64,000 bases of DNA from an uncultured Polaromonas sp. (GTDB taxonomy: Bacteria; Pseudomonadota; Gammaproteobacteria; Burkholderiales; Burkholderiaceae_C): positions 1 to 64,000 of the forward strand of contig CALMEI010000044.1 of assembly GCA_937863225.1 (NCBI GenBank). Reading direction: 5' to 3'. The position numbers and the translations under genes are program-made. Shown piece after piece: positions 27,323 through 36,542 of the stretch; the first letter of the stretch is position 1, and the number at the start of each line of letters is the position of its first letter. The notes under the pieces are model-generated. The model saw only the letters and a program-made list of their open reading frames with translations, did not search any database and had not been told where the DNA came from.

Positions 27323-28598
27323 ACACATTGTCATCATTGGGGCAGGTCCTGCGGGGTTGATGGCGGCACAAGAAGCTGTTCGTGCCGTTGGACCAGGGTG
27401 CCAAGTCAGTGTGTACGATGCCATGCCAACAGCAGGACGTAAATTTTTGTTGGCCGGTAAGGGTGGTTTGAACTTGACACACTCTGAATCGTTCGAACCT
27501 TTTTTGTCACGCTATGGACTTAAGTCAGCAGAACTCAGACCACTGCTCAAACAATTTGGTTCCGATGAAGTGCAGACATGGGCACACAATTTAGGTATTG
27601 AAACTTTTGTCGGATCGTCAGGGCGAGTATTTCCTAAAGACATGAAAGCTGCGCCACTTTTGCGAGTCTGGTTGCATGCGCTGAAGAAAGACGGTGTTCA
27701 ATTTTACATGCGACACCGATTTCTGGGATGGTCAACAAATAAGGTACAAAACCTGCAGCAAAGGCATCAATTAAATTTTGAAAGTCCAGATGGTGTGAAA
27801 GTTGTTCTGGCTGATGCCGTTATTTTGGCGATGGGCGGTGGGAGTTGGGCGCGTTTGGGTTCCGACGGTAAATGGGTGGATATCCTGCGCATGCAGGGAG
27901 TGACGGTGAATCCTTTATTGCCTTCCAACTGCGGTTTTGATGTGTTGAAACCTTGGAGCACATATTTTGCAGAACGTTTTGCAGGGCATGCTTTTAAAAC
28001 AGTTGCCATCACTGTGCGTGATGAAAGTGGAAAACAGTTGTTTTCCAAGCAAGGTGAATTTGTGGCAACAGCCACAGGCGTAGAGGGTAGTTTGATTTAT
28101 GCCGCATCAGCATTGTTGCGGGATGCTATATCGCAACATGGACAGTGTATTTTTTATTTGGATTTGTGCCCAGACAGAACTTCTGAACAAGTATTGCGTG
28201 AAGTGGGTCATCCTCGCGGCGCCCGATCGCTTTCCAGTCATTTGAAAAGCAGGTTGAAAATAGACGGCATCAAGTTGGCTTTGTTACATGAACTTCTTAG
28301 CAAAGAAGATATGCAGAATACAGTCCATTTGGCGCAAGCCATCAAAGCATTGCCGGTGTGTCTGAAACAGGCACGCCCGATTGACGAGGCCATCAGTACT
28401 GCGGGGGGTGTGGCGTTTACAGAGTTGACGGATCAACTGATGTTGAAAAAGCCACTCATAGGCCAATTCGATGTGTCAGGCGTGTTTTTAGCCGGTGAAA
28501 TGCTGGACTGGGAAGCGCCCACCGGTGGCTATTTGCTTACCGCTTGCATGTCCACGGGTGCGATGGCTGGGCGCGGTGCGGCACGCTACTTGACATAA
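27315..28598 (+). CDS. HI0933/BaiN-family FAD-dependent oxidoreductase
   Basis: A 427-residue flavoprotein. The FAD-binding IIGAGPAGLMAAQEA opens it, followed by AGRKFLLAGKGGLNLTHSE, which is diagnostic of the HI0933 family (TIGR03862-like subgroup). It ends in the second FAD contact GVFLAGEMLDWEAPTGGYLL. The physiological substrate of this family is mostly unknown. It overlaps the AddA-like gene by 8 bp and is probably in the same operon. The 276-bp gap to lexA downstream holds no convincing gene. Confidence 0.88.
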   Translation: MVKHIVIIGAGPAGLMAAQEAVRAVGPGCQVSVYDAMPTAGRKFLLAGKGGLNLTHSESFEPFLSRYGLKSAELRPLLKQFGSDEVQTWAHNLGIETFVGSSGRVFPKDMKAAPLLRVWLHALKKDGVQFYMRHRFLGWSTNKVQNLQQRHQLNFESPDGVKVVLADAVILAMGGGSWARLGSDGKWVDILRMQGVTVNPLLPSNCGFDVLKPWSTYFAERFAGHAFKTVAITVRDESGKQLFSKQGEFVATATGVEGSLIYAASALLRDAISQHGQCIFYLDLCPDRTSEQVLREVGHPRGARSLSSHLKSRLKIDGIKLALLHELLSKEDMQNTVHLAQAIKALPVCLKQARPIDEAISTAGGVAFTELTDQLMLKKPLIGQFDVSGVFLAGEMLDWEAPTGGYLLTACMSTGAMAGRGAARYLT

Positions 28599-28874
28599 GG
28601 TTTGTGCTTTGGTTGGTTTCTGTGCGGGATTTGGGTTTGATCCAAATACCAAAACCTGCCAGCACTGCGCAAACAATTTCAGATTGTGGTCTGAGGCTTA
28701 TTTTTAATTTTCCTGTGGTGTTGTCCATGTTTAACTCCAATTATTGAGCTTGTACACAGGCAGGATTGTTGAAAACTTAGCTTTGCAGGGTGATGGCTTT
28801 TGCAACCCACGCATGAATGAGAGGGTTGAAAACCATACGCCCGCCACCTGCAAGGCCAAGGCTTGAAATCAGGG

Positions 28875-29585
28875 TTACATCAGCATGGTGTTGCGTATTA
28901 AACCAACCGCTAAACCCTCAATGGCAAAGGGCTCTTCGGGGTCAACGGTGATGATTTTGAATTCGGGGTTTTCGGGTAGCAATTCAATCAGGTCTTTGGT
29001 ACGGCGATAACGCTTGACGGTGACTTCTTCGCCGATGCGTGCCACGATGATTTGGCCATTGCGTGCCTCGCTGGTAGATTGCACAGCCAACAAATCCCCG
29101 TCCATGATGCCCGCATCTCGCATGCTCATGCCTTTGACTTTGAGCAAATAATCTGGTTTGCGGGCAAACATGCCGCTTTCAAAACTAAAGCTTTGTTCAA
29201 TGTGCTCCTGCGCCAAGATTGGCGACCCTGCTGCAACTCGGCCAATAAGGGGCAGTGTCAATTGCATCAAACTGGGTATCGGAAGCGAAAATTGCTGCAT
29301 AAATTGTTTAGAACGTGATGCATTGATGGATTCAAGCGAGTCGCCCTTGAGTCGAATGCCGCGTGATGTGCCGCTGAGCAGTTCAATCGCACCTTTTCGC
29401 GCCAAAGCTTTTAAATGTTCTTCTGCCGCGTTGGCTGATTTGAAACCAAACTCTGTGGCAATTTCAGCACGTGTTGGGGGAGAACCTGTCGTGGCGATGG
29501 TGTTTTGTATCAATTCCAAAATCTGCTGCTGACGAGCGGTGAGTTTGATGGTGAATTTATCGTTAAAACTGGGCATATCGTCCAT
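28875..29585 (-). CDS. lexA: SOS repressor LexA
   Basis: A 236-residue repressor, longer than the roughly 200 of E. coli, mostly through the linker between DNA-binding and protease domains. Winged [16 protein letters not shown]...[14 protein letters not shown]. The self-cleavage Ala-Gly bond lies in GRVAAGSPI, the catalytic Ser in [10 protein letters not shown] and the Lys in [10 protein letters not shown]. The start at 29585 has AAGGAG at correct spacing. Two LexA boxes upstream indicate autoregulation. Confidence 0.97.
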   Translation of the reverse strand: MDDMPSFNDKFTIKLTARQQQILELIQNTIATTGSPPTRAEIATEFGFKSANAAEEHLKALARKGAIELLSGTSRGIRLKGDSLESINASRSKQFMQQFSLPIPSLMQLTLPLIGRVAAGSPILAQEHIEQSFSFESGMFARKPDYLLKVKGMSMRDAGIMDGDLLAVQSTSEARNGQIIVARIGEEVTVKRYRRTKDLIELLPENPEFKIITVDPEEPFAIEGLAVGLIRNTMLM

Positions 29586-29604
29586 AACGGCTCCTTAGGT
29601 TTAT

Positions 29605-29640
29605 CTGTGGATATGCACAGTATACTGTATTTATAGCCAG
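29605..29640. promoter_or_regulatory. Two LexA boxes in the lexA-lgt intergenic region
   Basis: Box 1 (29605-29620) is CTGTGGATATGCACAG, a perfect CTGT-N8-ACAG. Box 2 (29625-29640) is CTGTATTTATAGCCAG, with one mismatch in the right half. Their centres are 20 bp apart, about two helical turns, on the same DNA face. Box 1 lies 20 bp upstream of the lexA start codon. Confidence 0.9.
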
Positions 29641-29703
29641 TTTTAAGTTTTGTTGCATTTTTGCTATTAATTTTGCAGCAATTCTGCTGTTAACATTCAG
29701 TGC

Positions 29704-30558
29704 ATGTTGATTCACCCTCAAATTAACCCAGTCGCGTTGCAGATTGGCCCATTGGCCATTCACTGGTATGGCTTAACTTATTTGGCGGCTTTTGGTTTGT
29801 TTTTGCTGTTGGCCAGACAGCGGCTACAGCATCAGCCATTTGCCCGTTTGGCTGGGGATGCACCTCATCAATGGAAAAAGCAAGATGTCGAAGATATCTT
29901 GTTTTTAGGTGTGCTGGGTGTCATTTTGGGAGGGCGACTGGGCTACTGTTTGTTTTACAAACCTTTGTACTATGCATCGCATCCTTTAGAAATTTTTGCA
30001 GTTTGGCAAGGTGGAATGAGTTTTCACGGTGGCATGTTGGGAGTGATTGTTGCCATGGTTTGGTACGCATATTCGCGCCAAAAACCATTTTGGCAAGTGA
30101 TTGATTTTGGCGTGCCTTGCGTGCCAACAGGATTGGCGGCGGGTCGTGTTGGTAACTTTATCAATGGTGAATTACCTGGTAGGTTGGCTGATCCATCCTT
30201 GCCTTGGGGTATGGTTTTCAGAGGCTATGGTGATGCGCCACGCCATCCTTCGCAAATTTACCAGTTTTTACTAGAAGGTTTACTTTTGTTTGCAGTCATG
30301 TGGCTTTACGCCCGCAAAGAGCGCAAGCAAGGGCAAGTTGCCGCTGTATTTTTTATGGGTTATGGGATTTTGCGATTTGTAGCCGAGTTTTTCCGTGAAC
30401 CAGATGCGCATTTAGGTATTTTGTCATTTGGAATGAGTATGGGGCAATGGTTGAGTGTTCCCATGGTTATCGGCGGTGCGGTCATGTGGATATGGTTTAA
30501 CCAATCCCATGCGACAAGTACAAACAAAGTTACCAAGAAAGAAAATCAATCAAAATAA
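29704..30558 (+). CDS. lgt: Prolipoprotein diacylglyceryl transferase Lgt
   Basis: A 284-residue inner-membrane enzyme that transfers diacylglycerol to the lipobox cysteine of prolipoproteins such as Pal. Family motifs: [40 protein letters not shown] with the essential His, and the Lgt signature [14 protein letters not shown]. Seven helices are expected. It is divergent from lexA; the LexA boxes are closer to lexA, so SOS control of lgt is not implied. Confidence 0.97.
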   Translation: MLIHPQINPVALQIGPLAIHWYGLTYLAAFGLFLLLARQRLQHQPFARLAGDAPHQWKKQDVEDILFLGVLGVILGGRLGYCLFYKPLYYASHPLEIFAVWQGGMSFHGGMLGVIVAMVWYAYSRQKPFWQVIDFGVPCVPTGLAAGRVGNFINGELPGRLADPSLPWGMVFRGYGDAPRHPSQIYQFLLEGLLLFAVMWLYARKERKQGQVAAVFFMGYGILRFVAEFFREPDAHLGILSFGMSMGQWLSVPMVIGGAVMWIWFNQSHATSTNKVTKKENQSK

Positions 30559-30693
30559 ATGCAAAATATTTCCAATATGGAACTAGAAATTGGAAATGCA
30601 GTCCATATATAAGTTGCACTGAGATAATTTTCAGACAACAAAATTGTCATCCCATCTCTATTTTTTAATCAACCACAGAACACGGAGCATATC

Positions 30694-30969
30694 GTGACCT
30701 CATCCATGACCAACAAAGGCCAACTCTTGCAAGATCCTTACCTCAATTTACTGCGCCGTGAACATGTGCCAGTGTCGATTTACCTCGTCAATGGTATCAA
30801 GCTGCAAGGGCAGGTTGAGTCATTTGATCAATACGTGATCTTGTTGCGCAACACGGTGACACAAATGGTTTACAAGCATGCCATTTCCACAATTGTGCCT
30901 GGTCGTGCCGTTAATTTCCAGATGGCACCTGAGGGTGATGTGGCTGCAAATCCTGCAGCAACAAACTAA
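30694..30969 (+). CDS. hfq: RNA chaperone Hfq
   Basis: A 91-residue Sm-like hexameric chaperone for small RNAs. It has the canonical [30 protein letters not shown] and the YKHAIST Sm2 motif, and a short Ala-rich tail. Two starts are possible. GTG at 30694 has GGAG at six bases, while the family-like ATG at 30706 would have the same GGAG 18 bases away; GTG is therefore preferred, adding four residues. hflX begins three bases after the stop. Confidence 0.97.
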   Translation: MTSSMTNKGQLLQDPYLNLLRREHVPVSIYLVNGIKLQGQVESFDQYVILLRNTVTQMVYKHAISTIVPGRAVNFQMAPEGDVAANPAATN

Positions 30970-30972
30970 ACA

Positions 30973-32148
30973 GTGCCAAAAACGTCTGTCGTATCAACCA
31001 TTTTGGTGGGCGTCGACTTTGGTCGCGACCATTTTGATGGCGCGTTGGATGAATTAGGCCTGCTGGCACAGTCAGCTTGTTTGCAACCTATCGCTCGCAT
31101 CACGTGTAAACGTAAAGCACCTGATGCAGCTTTGTTTGTTGGAACAGGAAAAGCTGACGAAATTAAATTGCTGGCGCAACAAACCGGTGCGACTGAAGTA
31201 TTGTTTGATCAAGCTTTAAGCCCGGCACAACAACGCAATTTGGAACGCCGTCTAGAGTTGCCTGTTAACGACAGAATTTTTCTAATCCTGAAAATCTTTG
31301 CACAACGTGCTCGCAGTCACGAGGGTAAACTGCAAGTTGAATTGGCCAATTTGCAATACGTCAGTACCCGTTTGGTGAGACGTTGGTCGCATTTAGAGCG
31401 ACAAAGTGGCGGTATTGGCATGCGAGGTGGACCAGGAGAGAAGCAAATTGAGCTGGACAAACGTATTATTGGTGACGCAATTAAACGCACCAAAGAACGT
31501 CTGGATAAAGTTAAAAAACAGCGCAATACACAACGCCGACAACGTGACAAACGCCAAACTTACAATATTTCATTGGTGGGCTATACCAATGCAGGCAAAT
31601 CGACCTTGTTCAATGCATTGGTCAAAGCGCGCGCCTATGCGGCAGATCAATTGTTTGCCACGCTCGACACAACCACTCGGCAATTGTATTTAGGTGGTTC
31701 AGATGGCGATGTGGGCCGCTCAGTGTCCCTTTCCGACACAGTGGGTTTTATCCGCAATTTACCCCACGACTTGGTCGATGCATTTCGCGCCACCTTGCAA
31801 GAAGCCATTGATGCCGATTTGCTGATTCATGTGGTTGATGCGGCCAACCCCGAATACCCTGAACAAATAGCTGAAGTACAGCGGGTACTCAAAGAAATTG
31901 GGGCAGACAAAGTGCCGCAACTGTTGGTATTTAACAAATTTGATGCCCTTGAAATGTCACAACACATCCGTCATGTAAGTGACAGTTATGAGATCGATGG
32001 CCAAGCTATCGCGCGGGTTTGGGTCAGTGCCAAAACAGGACATGGTATCCCTGCATTGCGTGAACAATTGGCTAGAACGGTGCAAGAAGCATTGGGAACT
32101 GAGGATAATACCGTCAGTGATCCAAGATTTGCTTCGATTGAGCATTGA
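30973..32148 (+). CDS. hflX: Ribosome-associated GTPase HflX
   Basis: A 391-residue GTPase that rescues or splits stalled ribosomes. The N-terminal HflX domain (about 1-190) includes the glycine-rich RQSGGIGMRGGPGE loop and a coiled coil rich in Lys/Arg. The G domain has G1 GYTNAGKST, G3 DTVGFIRNLPH and G4 NKFD. The start is GTG at 30973, directly after hfq; the order hfq-hflX-hflK-hflC is conserved in proteobacteria. Confidence 0.96.
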   Translation: MPKTSVVSTILVGVDFGRDHFDGALDELGLLAQSACLQPIARITCKRKAPDAALFVGTGKADEIKLLAQQTGATEVLFDQALSPAQQRNLERRLELPVNDRIFLILKIFAQRARSHEGKLQVELANLQYVSTRLVRRWSHLERQSGGIGMRGGPGEKQIELDKRIIGDAIKRTKERLDKVKKQRNTQRRQRDKRQTYNISLVGYTNAGKSTLFNALVKARAYAADQLFATLDTTTRQLYLGGSDGDVGRSVSLSDTVGFIRNLPHDLVDAFRATLQEAIDADLLIHVVDAANPEYPEQIAEVQRVLKEIGADKVPQLLVFNKFDALEMSQHIRHVSDSYEIDGQAIARVWVSAKTGHGIPALREQLARTVQEALGTEDNTVSDPRFASIEH

Positions 32149-32246
32149 GTTTGACACTGATAGAGATGGGCATTGGGGCATAGTTGTGTTGGAAATCGGT
32201 TTTAATGAGAAGCGCATAGGTTAGTTATTTACACAGAGAAATTTTT

Positions 32247-33671
32247 ATGATGATTCATTTGCCAGTTGTGAATGTGAGTAAATTGTCGCAGCGCTTCAAG
32301 CATGCGGCACTGGGCATGTTCAATTTGAATGACTCCAAGTGGGGTCGCGATGGAGAAAAGCCAACACAAGGCGGTGCTGATTTGCCACCTGTACCTCCAT
32401 CGCCTACATCATCTCCTACAGGGTCGCAAGACAAACCTAACCATCAAGCGCCTCAAGACAATAAACGTCCACATGATGGCCCGCCAGATTTAGACGAGTT
32501 GTGGCACGATTTCAATCAAAAATTGGGAGGCATATTTGGTGGCGCGCAAAATAAAGGACGCCAGCAACCCAATGGTGGTGGCAACAATCACGGCGGCAAC
32601 GGTAATGGCGGTGGTTTTCAACCTGATATGAAAAGCGCCGGAAAAGGCGCTGTCTTGGTGGGCGTAGTCGCCGCCTTGATTTGGTTGGGTACCGGATTCT
32701 TTATTGTGCAAGAAGGTCAACAAGCGGTGATTACCCGATTTGGTGAGCTCAAAGGAACCCGAGAAGCGGGCTTCAATTGGCGCTTGCCTTACCCCATAGA
32801 GCGTCATGAGACGGTCGCTTTGACACAACTGCGGTCAATTGAAATCGGTCGCGGCACCACCGTGCAAGCCACTGGCTTGAAAGATTCGTCCATGCTGACA
32901 CAAGACGAAAACATTGTTGACATCAAGTTCACGGTGCAATACCGCTTGAAAAGCGCTGCAGACTTTTTGTTCCAAAATCGCAACCCTGATGATGCGGTGA
33001 CCAAGGCAGCAGAATCTGCCATCCGTGAAGTGGTGGGCAAAGGCGCGATGGACACGGTATTGAATAAAGACCGCGAATCAATTCAACGAGATGTGTTGGC
33101 AAGCATTCAAGCACAAATGGACCGATACAAAACAGGTATCCATGTACAAACCGTGAATATCCAGAATGTTCAACCGCCCGAACCTGTACAAGCAGCATTT
33201 GACGATGCACTGAAAGCAGGGCAGGACAGAGACCGTTTGAAAAATGAAGGTCAAGCCTACGCCAATGATGTGGTGCCACGTGCCAAAGGTACTGCTGCTC
33301 GTTTGAAGGAAGAGGCAGATGGATACAAAGCCAATGTGATTGCCCGCGCTGAGGGTGATGCGCAGCGCTTCAAATCGATTCAGGCTGAATACAGCAAAGC
33401 GCCACAAGTTACACGCGATCGTTTGTACATCGACACCATGCAACAAATTTACAGTAACGTGACCAAGGTGGTGGTGGATTCAAAACAAGGTAATAACTTG
33501 TTGTATTTACCTTTGGACAAAATCATGCAGTTGACAGCGGCTGGACCAAACACCACCAATGGGTCAACAGATGCCAATGCGGCATCCAGTGCCAGCAGTG
33601 CAACACCCGTTGCACCAATTGCCCCTAACGCCGCTGACTCACGCTCACGTGACACCAGCCGTTCACGTTAA
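32247..33671 (+). CDS. hflK: FtsH regulator HflK
   Basis: A roughly 474-residue membrane SPFH protein forming the HflKC complex around FtsH. A long Pro/Gly/Asn-rich cytoplasmic region (about 25-130, including NGGGNNHGGNGNGGG) precedes one membrane helix (VLVGVVAALIWLGTGFFIV) and the SPFH/band 7 domain with its helical tail. The family-typical start MFNLNDSKWGR is at 32316; the upstream ATG at 32247 adds 23 residues and has AGAGAAA before it, so the start is uncertain. Confidence 0.94.
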   Translation: MMIHLPVVNVSKLSQRFKHAALGMFNLNDSKWGRDGEKPTQGGADLPPVPPSPTSSPTGSQDKPNHQAPQDNKRPHDGPPDLDELWHDFNQKLGGIFGGAQNKGRQQPNGGGNNHGGNGNGGGFQPDMKSAGKGAVLVGVVAALIWLGTGFFIVQEGQQAVITRFGELKGTREAGFNWRLPYPIERHETVALTQLRSIEIGRGTTVQATGLKDSSMLTQDENIVDIKFTVQYRLKSAADFLFQNRNPDDAVTKAAESAIREVVGKGAMDTVLNKDRESIQRDVLASIQAQMDRYKTGIHVQTVNIQNVQPPEPVQAAFDDALKAGQDRDRLKNEGQAYANDVVPRAKGTAARLKEEADGYKANVIARAEGDAQRFKSIQAEYSKAPQVTRDRLYIDTMQQIYSNVTKVVVDSKQGNNLLYLPLDKIMQLTAAGPNTTNGSTDANAASSASSATPVAPIAPNAADSRSRDTSRSR

Positions 33672-33691
33672 GTTATTGAAAGCCGTCAAAC

Positions 33692-34573
33692 ATGAATAAA
33701 TTAGGATTCATCATCGCGTCGATACTGTTGGCCGTCGTCTTACTGGCATCAACCTTGTTTGTGGTTGATCAACGCCAGTTTGGTGTGTTGTACTCATTTG
33801 GTCAAATCAAAGAAGTGATCACCGATCCAGGCTTGCGCTTCAAACTGCCACAGCCATTTCAAAATGTGGTCTTTTTGGATAAGCGTGTTCTGACTTTGGA
33901 TAGTCCAGAAACCGGGTCAATACAAACTGCAGAGAAAAAGAATTTGGTGGTGGATTGGTTGGTCAAATGGCGCATTGCCGATGCCAAACAATTCATTCGC
34001 AACAATGCAGGTGGTGCGAATATTTCGACAGCTGAACAACGCTTGTCATCGGTAGTGCAAGATGCGCTTAATTCTGAAGTCACCAAACGCACTGTGAAAG
34101 ATGTATTGTCTACCGATCGTGACAAAATCATGCAAGGTGTGCAAAAGCGTTTGATTGACGATGCCAAAACATTTGGCATCGAAATTGTCGATGTGCGCAT
34201 CAAACGCGTTGATTTCCCTGCGACTGTGGCCGACTCGGTTTACCAACGCATGAAATCGGAGCGGCAACAAGTGGCCAATGAACTGCGCTCAACTGGCGGT
34301 GCAGAGGGTGAAAAAATACGCGCAGATGCAGATCGTCAGCGCGAAATTTTGGTAGCAGAAGCTTACCGTGACGCCCAAAAAATCAAAGGTGAAGGCGATG
34401 CCAAAGCCGCCTCACTCTATGCAGAATCGTTTGGCCGCGACCCGCATTTTGCGCAGTTTTACCGCAGCTTAGATGCTTATAAAGCCAGTTTTAGCAAGAA
34501 AAGTGATGTGTTGGTGCTGGATCCCAACTCATCTGAATTTTTTAAAACCATGCGCAATGGTGGTTTTAAATAA
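33692..34573 (+). CDS. hflC: FtsH regulator HflC
   Basis: A 293-residue partner of HflK. It has an N-terminal membrane anchor (LGFIIASILLAVVLLASTLF), an SPFH domain (DQRQFGVLYSFGQIKEVI, VDWLVKWRIAD) and a coiled-coil rich in Ala, Arg and Glu. It ends in a YKASFSKKSDVLVLDPNSSE stretch typical of HflC. It lies 20 bp after hflK; an intrinsic terminator closes the operon. Confidence 0.96.
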   Translation: MNKLGFIIASILLAVVLLASTLFVVDQRQFGVLYSFGQIKEVITDPGLRFKLPQPFQNVVFLDKRVLTLDSPETGSIQTAEKKNLVVDWLVKWRIADAKQFIRNNAGGANISTAEQRLSSVVQDALNSEVTKRTVKDVLSTDRDKIMQGVQKRLIDDAKTFGIEIVDVRIKRVDFPATVADSVYQRMKSERQQVANELRSTGGAEGEKIRADADRQREILVAEAYRDAQKIKGEGDAKAASLYAESFGRDPHFAQFYRSLDAYKASFSKKSDVLVLDPNSSEFFKTMRNGGFK

Positions 34574-34610
34574 GCCGCAAGACCAAGCATTGTTTTATAC
34601 TTCGTTGAAT

Positions 34611-34642
34611 AAAAAGGGCTGATACTTCAGCCCTTTTTTTTA
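34611..34642. terminator. Bidirectional terminator between hflC and the MBL hydrolase gene
   Basis: Stem AAAAGGGCTGA/TCAGCCCTTTT with a TACT loop, flanked by A and T runs, so it can act on both strands. The genes on either side converge on it. Confidence 0.92.
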
Positions 34643-34644
34643 AT

Positions 34645-35757
34645 TCAAACTGCGCTGAATCGGTAGATTTGGTCAAGACCCAGCGTGCGTTTGATGCGAC
34701 CTGCAAACCAAAGGAAATGCAAATGGGCCACAATTTCGCCCATGGCGAAAGTGGTTTGGTGCAAATCCAGTGGGCGTTTGAACATCACGGGCAACACGTC
34801 GTAGGCGCTGCATGCTTTTATTTGGCAGGCTTCGAAAACTTCGGTTAATCGTTCTTGGTGGTGAGTATGCAGTTGTTGCACGCGTTCATGCACACCCACA
34901 AAAGGCTTGCCGTGTGAGGGCAGTGCCAGTGTTTGGGTATTGCAAGACTTGAACTTGTCGATTGAGTCCAAAAACAACTGCAATGCATTGGCTTCGGGCT
35001 CATTGTCATAGACACTGACATTGGTGGATATACGCGGCAACATCATATCGCCACCCAACAAGATGGCGCTTTTCTCACCGCTGTCAATTGATTCACTGTA
35101 CAAAGCAATATGTTCAGGTGCATGGCCATATCCACTGATGCATTGCCAGCGGCGCCTGCCAATCATGAAGCTGTCGCCCTCCATCATGCGTCTGTGGCTA
35201 TTGGGTACGGTAGGTACCAGGCTGGCAAAGTAGCTGCTTCTGTCTTTGAGTTTGCTTTGTGCTTCGGCATCCACCCAGCCGTGCAACGCAAAAAATGCCG
35301 CAGCGGGTGACCCACCAAAACTGCTGGGCGCTTGGCTTGCCAAACGCGCCACGGTGAAATCGGTCGAGCTAATCCACATGCGCACACCAAAACGGTCGCA
35401 CAACCAATGCGCTAAGCCAATATGGTCGGGATGCATGTGGGTGACTATCACTCGCAGCACTGGCATGCCCTGCATCACATTCACAAACACCTGTTCCCAT
35501 AACGCACGTGTTTCAGGTTTATCGATGCAGCAGTCCACAATGGTCCAACCTTGCACACCGTCAATTTCATCGCGCAACAGCCATACATTGATGTGGTTCA
35601 GCGCAAATGGCAGCGGCATGCGCACCCAAAAGACTCCTGTTGCTACCTCAATGCCATGACCAGGCTCTGGAAATCGGTCATCCAAGGGGTAAGTCAATCG
35701 TTGCTCTAATTGGGCTGCCAATGCACGGCTTGAAAGTTCTTCAGTGGTGTTTGTCAT
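34645..35757 (-). CDS. MBL-fold metallo-hydrolase
   Basis: A roughly 370-residue metallo-beta-lactamase-fold protein with VIVTHMHPDHIGLAHWLCD as the dinuclear zinc motif, GYGHAPEHIALYSE and LLGGDMMLPRIS as further ligand regions, and a C-terminal helical domain. It resembles the 'MBL fold' hydrolases often adjacent to acyl-CoA catabolism genes; the substrate is unknown. The ATG at 35757 has AAGAAA upstream; the frame is open to 35790 (MAQNDSYK). It is divergent from a MerR regulator with a palindromic site between, so it is probably in that regulon. Confidence 0.82.
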   Translation of the reverse strand: MTNTTEELSSRALAAQLEQRLTYPLDDRFPEPGHGIEVATGVFWVRMPLPFALNHINVWLLRDEIDGVQGWTIVDCCIDKPETRALWEQVFVNVMQGMPVLRVIVTHMHPDHIGLAHWLCDRFGVRMWISSTDFTVARLASQAPSSFGGSPAAAFFALHGWVDAEAQSKLKDRSSYFASLVPTVPNSHRRMMEGDSFMIGRRRWQCISGYGHAPEHIALYSESIDSGEKSAILLGGDMMLPRISTNVSVYDNEPEANALQLFLDSIDKFKSCNTQTLALPSHGKPFVGVHERVQQLHTHHQERLTEVFEACQIKACSAYDVLPVMFKRPLDLHQTTFAMGEIVAHLHFLWFAGRIKRTLGLDQIYRFSAV

Positions 35758-35814
35758 GGTAGATTTCTTGTATGAATCGTTTTGAGCCATAATCGCTCAA
35801 TTCGAACATTTACC

Positions 35815-35830
35815 TTTACGTAAACGTCAA
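35815..35830. promoter_or_regulatory. Probable MerR/LiuR-type operator between MBL hydrolase and merR genes
   Basis: TTTACGTAAACGTCAA is identical over 16 bp to the right part of the perfect palindrome upstream of icmF (56755-56770). The left side here (TACC) departs from the palindrome. It lies between divergent promoters. Confidence 0.7.
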
Positions 35831-35901
35831 CTTGTATAAGTCATCTTAACCGAATTACACAATTCTCAACATCATCATCCAACTCAACCAAGTACCATGC
35901 C

Positions 35902-36294
35902 ATGAGTACCAGCTACACCATCACCGAATTGGCCAAAGAGTTTGACCTCACCACACGTGCCATACGTTTTTATGAAGACATGGGTTTGCTGGCACCTCAA
36001 CGCCAAGGCGAAGGCGGGCGCAGCCGCATTTACAGCGCCCGCGACCGCACGCGTTTAAAGCTGACATTGCGTGCCAAACGTTTGGGTCTTTCTCTCACCG
36101 AAGCCAAAGAAATCATAGATCTCTACGACAGCCCGCGTGACACGGGTGCACAACTGCAAAAGTTTTTATCCGTCCTCGCCACCCATAAAGCGGCACTGCT
36201 TTCGCAAATGACCGACTTACAGGCCAACTTGGATGAAGTGAAAGCGCACGAAAAAGAAGCCAAAGCGTTGCTGGCGAAAGTCAGCGCAAAGTGA
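35902..36294 (+). CDS. MerR-family regulator, LiuR-like
   Basis: A 130-residue MerR-type activator/repressor. Winged HTH YTITELAKEFDLTTRAIRFY, then the MerR wing (EDMGLLAPQRQGEGGRSRIY) and a dimerising C-terminal coiled coil without metal-binding cysteines. Small MerR proteins of this size regulate leucine/isovalerate and other acyl-CoA catabolism (LiuR). The shared palindrome upstream of icmF supports that role. The dispersed repeat begins at the base after the stop codon. Confidence 0.82.
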   Translation: MSTSYTITELAKEFDLTTRAIRFYEDMGLLAPQRQGEGGRSRIYSARDRTRLKLTLRAKRLGLSLTEAKEIIDLYDSPRDTGAQLQKFLSVLATHKAALLSQMTDLQANLDEVKAHEKEAKALLAKVSAK

Positions 36295-36355
36295 TGCTAT
36301 TTATTTGATAGCACTATAGGCAATCAATACGCCGTCTACAGCCTAAAAATGCATA
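36295..36355 (+). repeat. Dispersed palindromic repeat, intergenic copy
   Basis: TGCTATTTATTTGATAGCAC, TATAGGCAATCAATACGCCG, then TCTACAGCCTAAAAATGCAT. It starts directly after the stop codon of the MerR gene and lies between it and the convergent tRNA-Val. Confidence 0.9.
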
Positions 36356-36420
36356 AAAAAATAGACTTGACTAACAGATTGTTGGTCAAGTCTAATGAGT
36401 TCTTTCTTGAACACCAAAAT

Positions 36421-36495
36421 TGGTGGGCGATACAAGTTTCGAACTTGTGACCCCTGCAGTGTGAATGCAGTGCTCTACCCCTGAGCTAACCGCCC
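36421..36495 (-). tRNA. tRNA-Val (anticodon CAC)
   Basis: The reverse strand folds into a cloverleaf. The acceptor GGGCGGT pairs with ATCGCCC; the D arm is AGCTCAGGGGTAGAGC; the anticodon stem-loop CTGCA-TTCACAC-TGCAG presents CAC; the T arm contains GTTCGAA; CCA is encoded. Confidence 0.95.
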
Positions 36496-36542
36496 AATGT
36501 CTGGTTCAGTACAGCCTTTGATTATACAAGGACTGAGTGATT

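Noticed and set aside
28537-28728. Minus-strand frame starting MDNTTGKLKISL with GGAG upstream
   Set aside because: The ribosome site is decent and the first 30 residues look plausible, but the frame runs into the 3' end of the flavoprotein gene and its second half is low quality. Kept out for lack of support.
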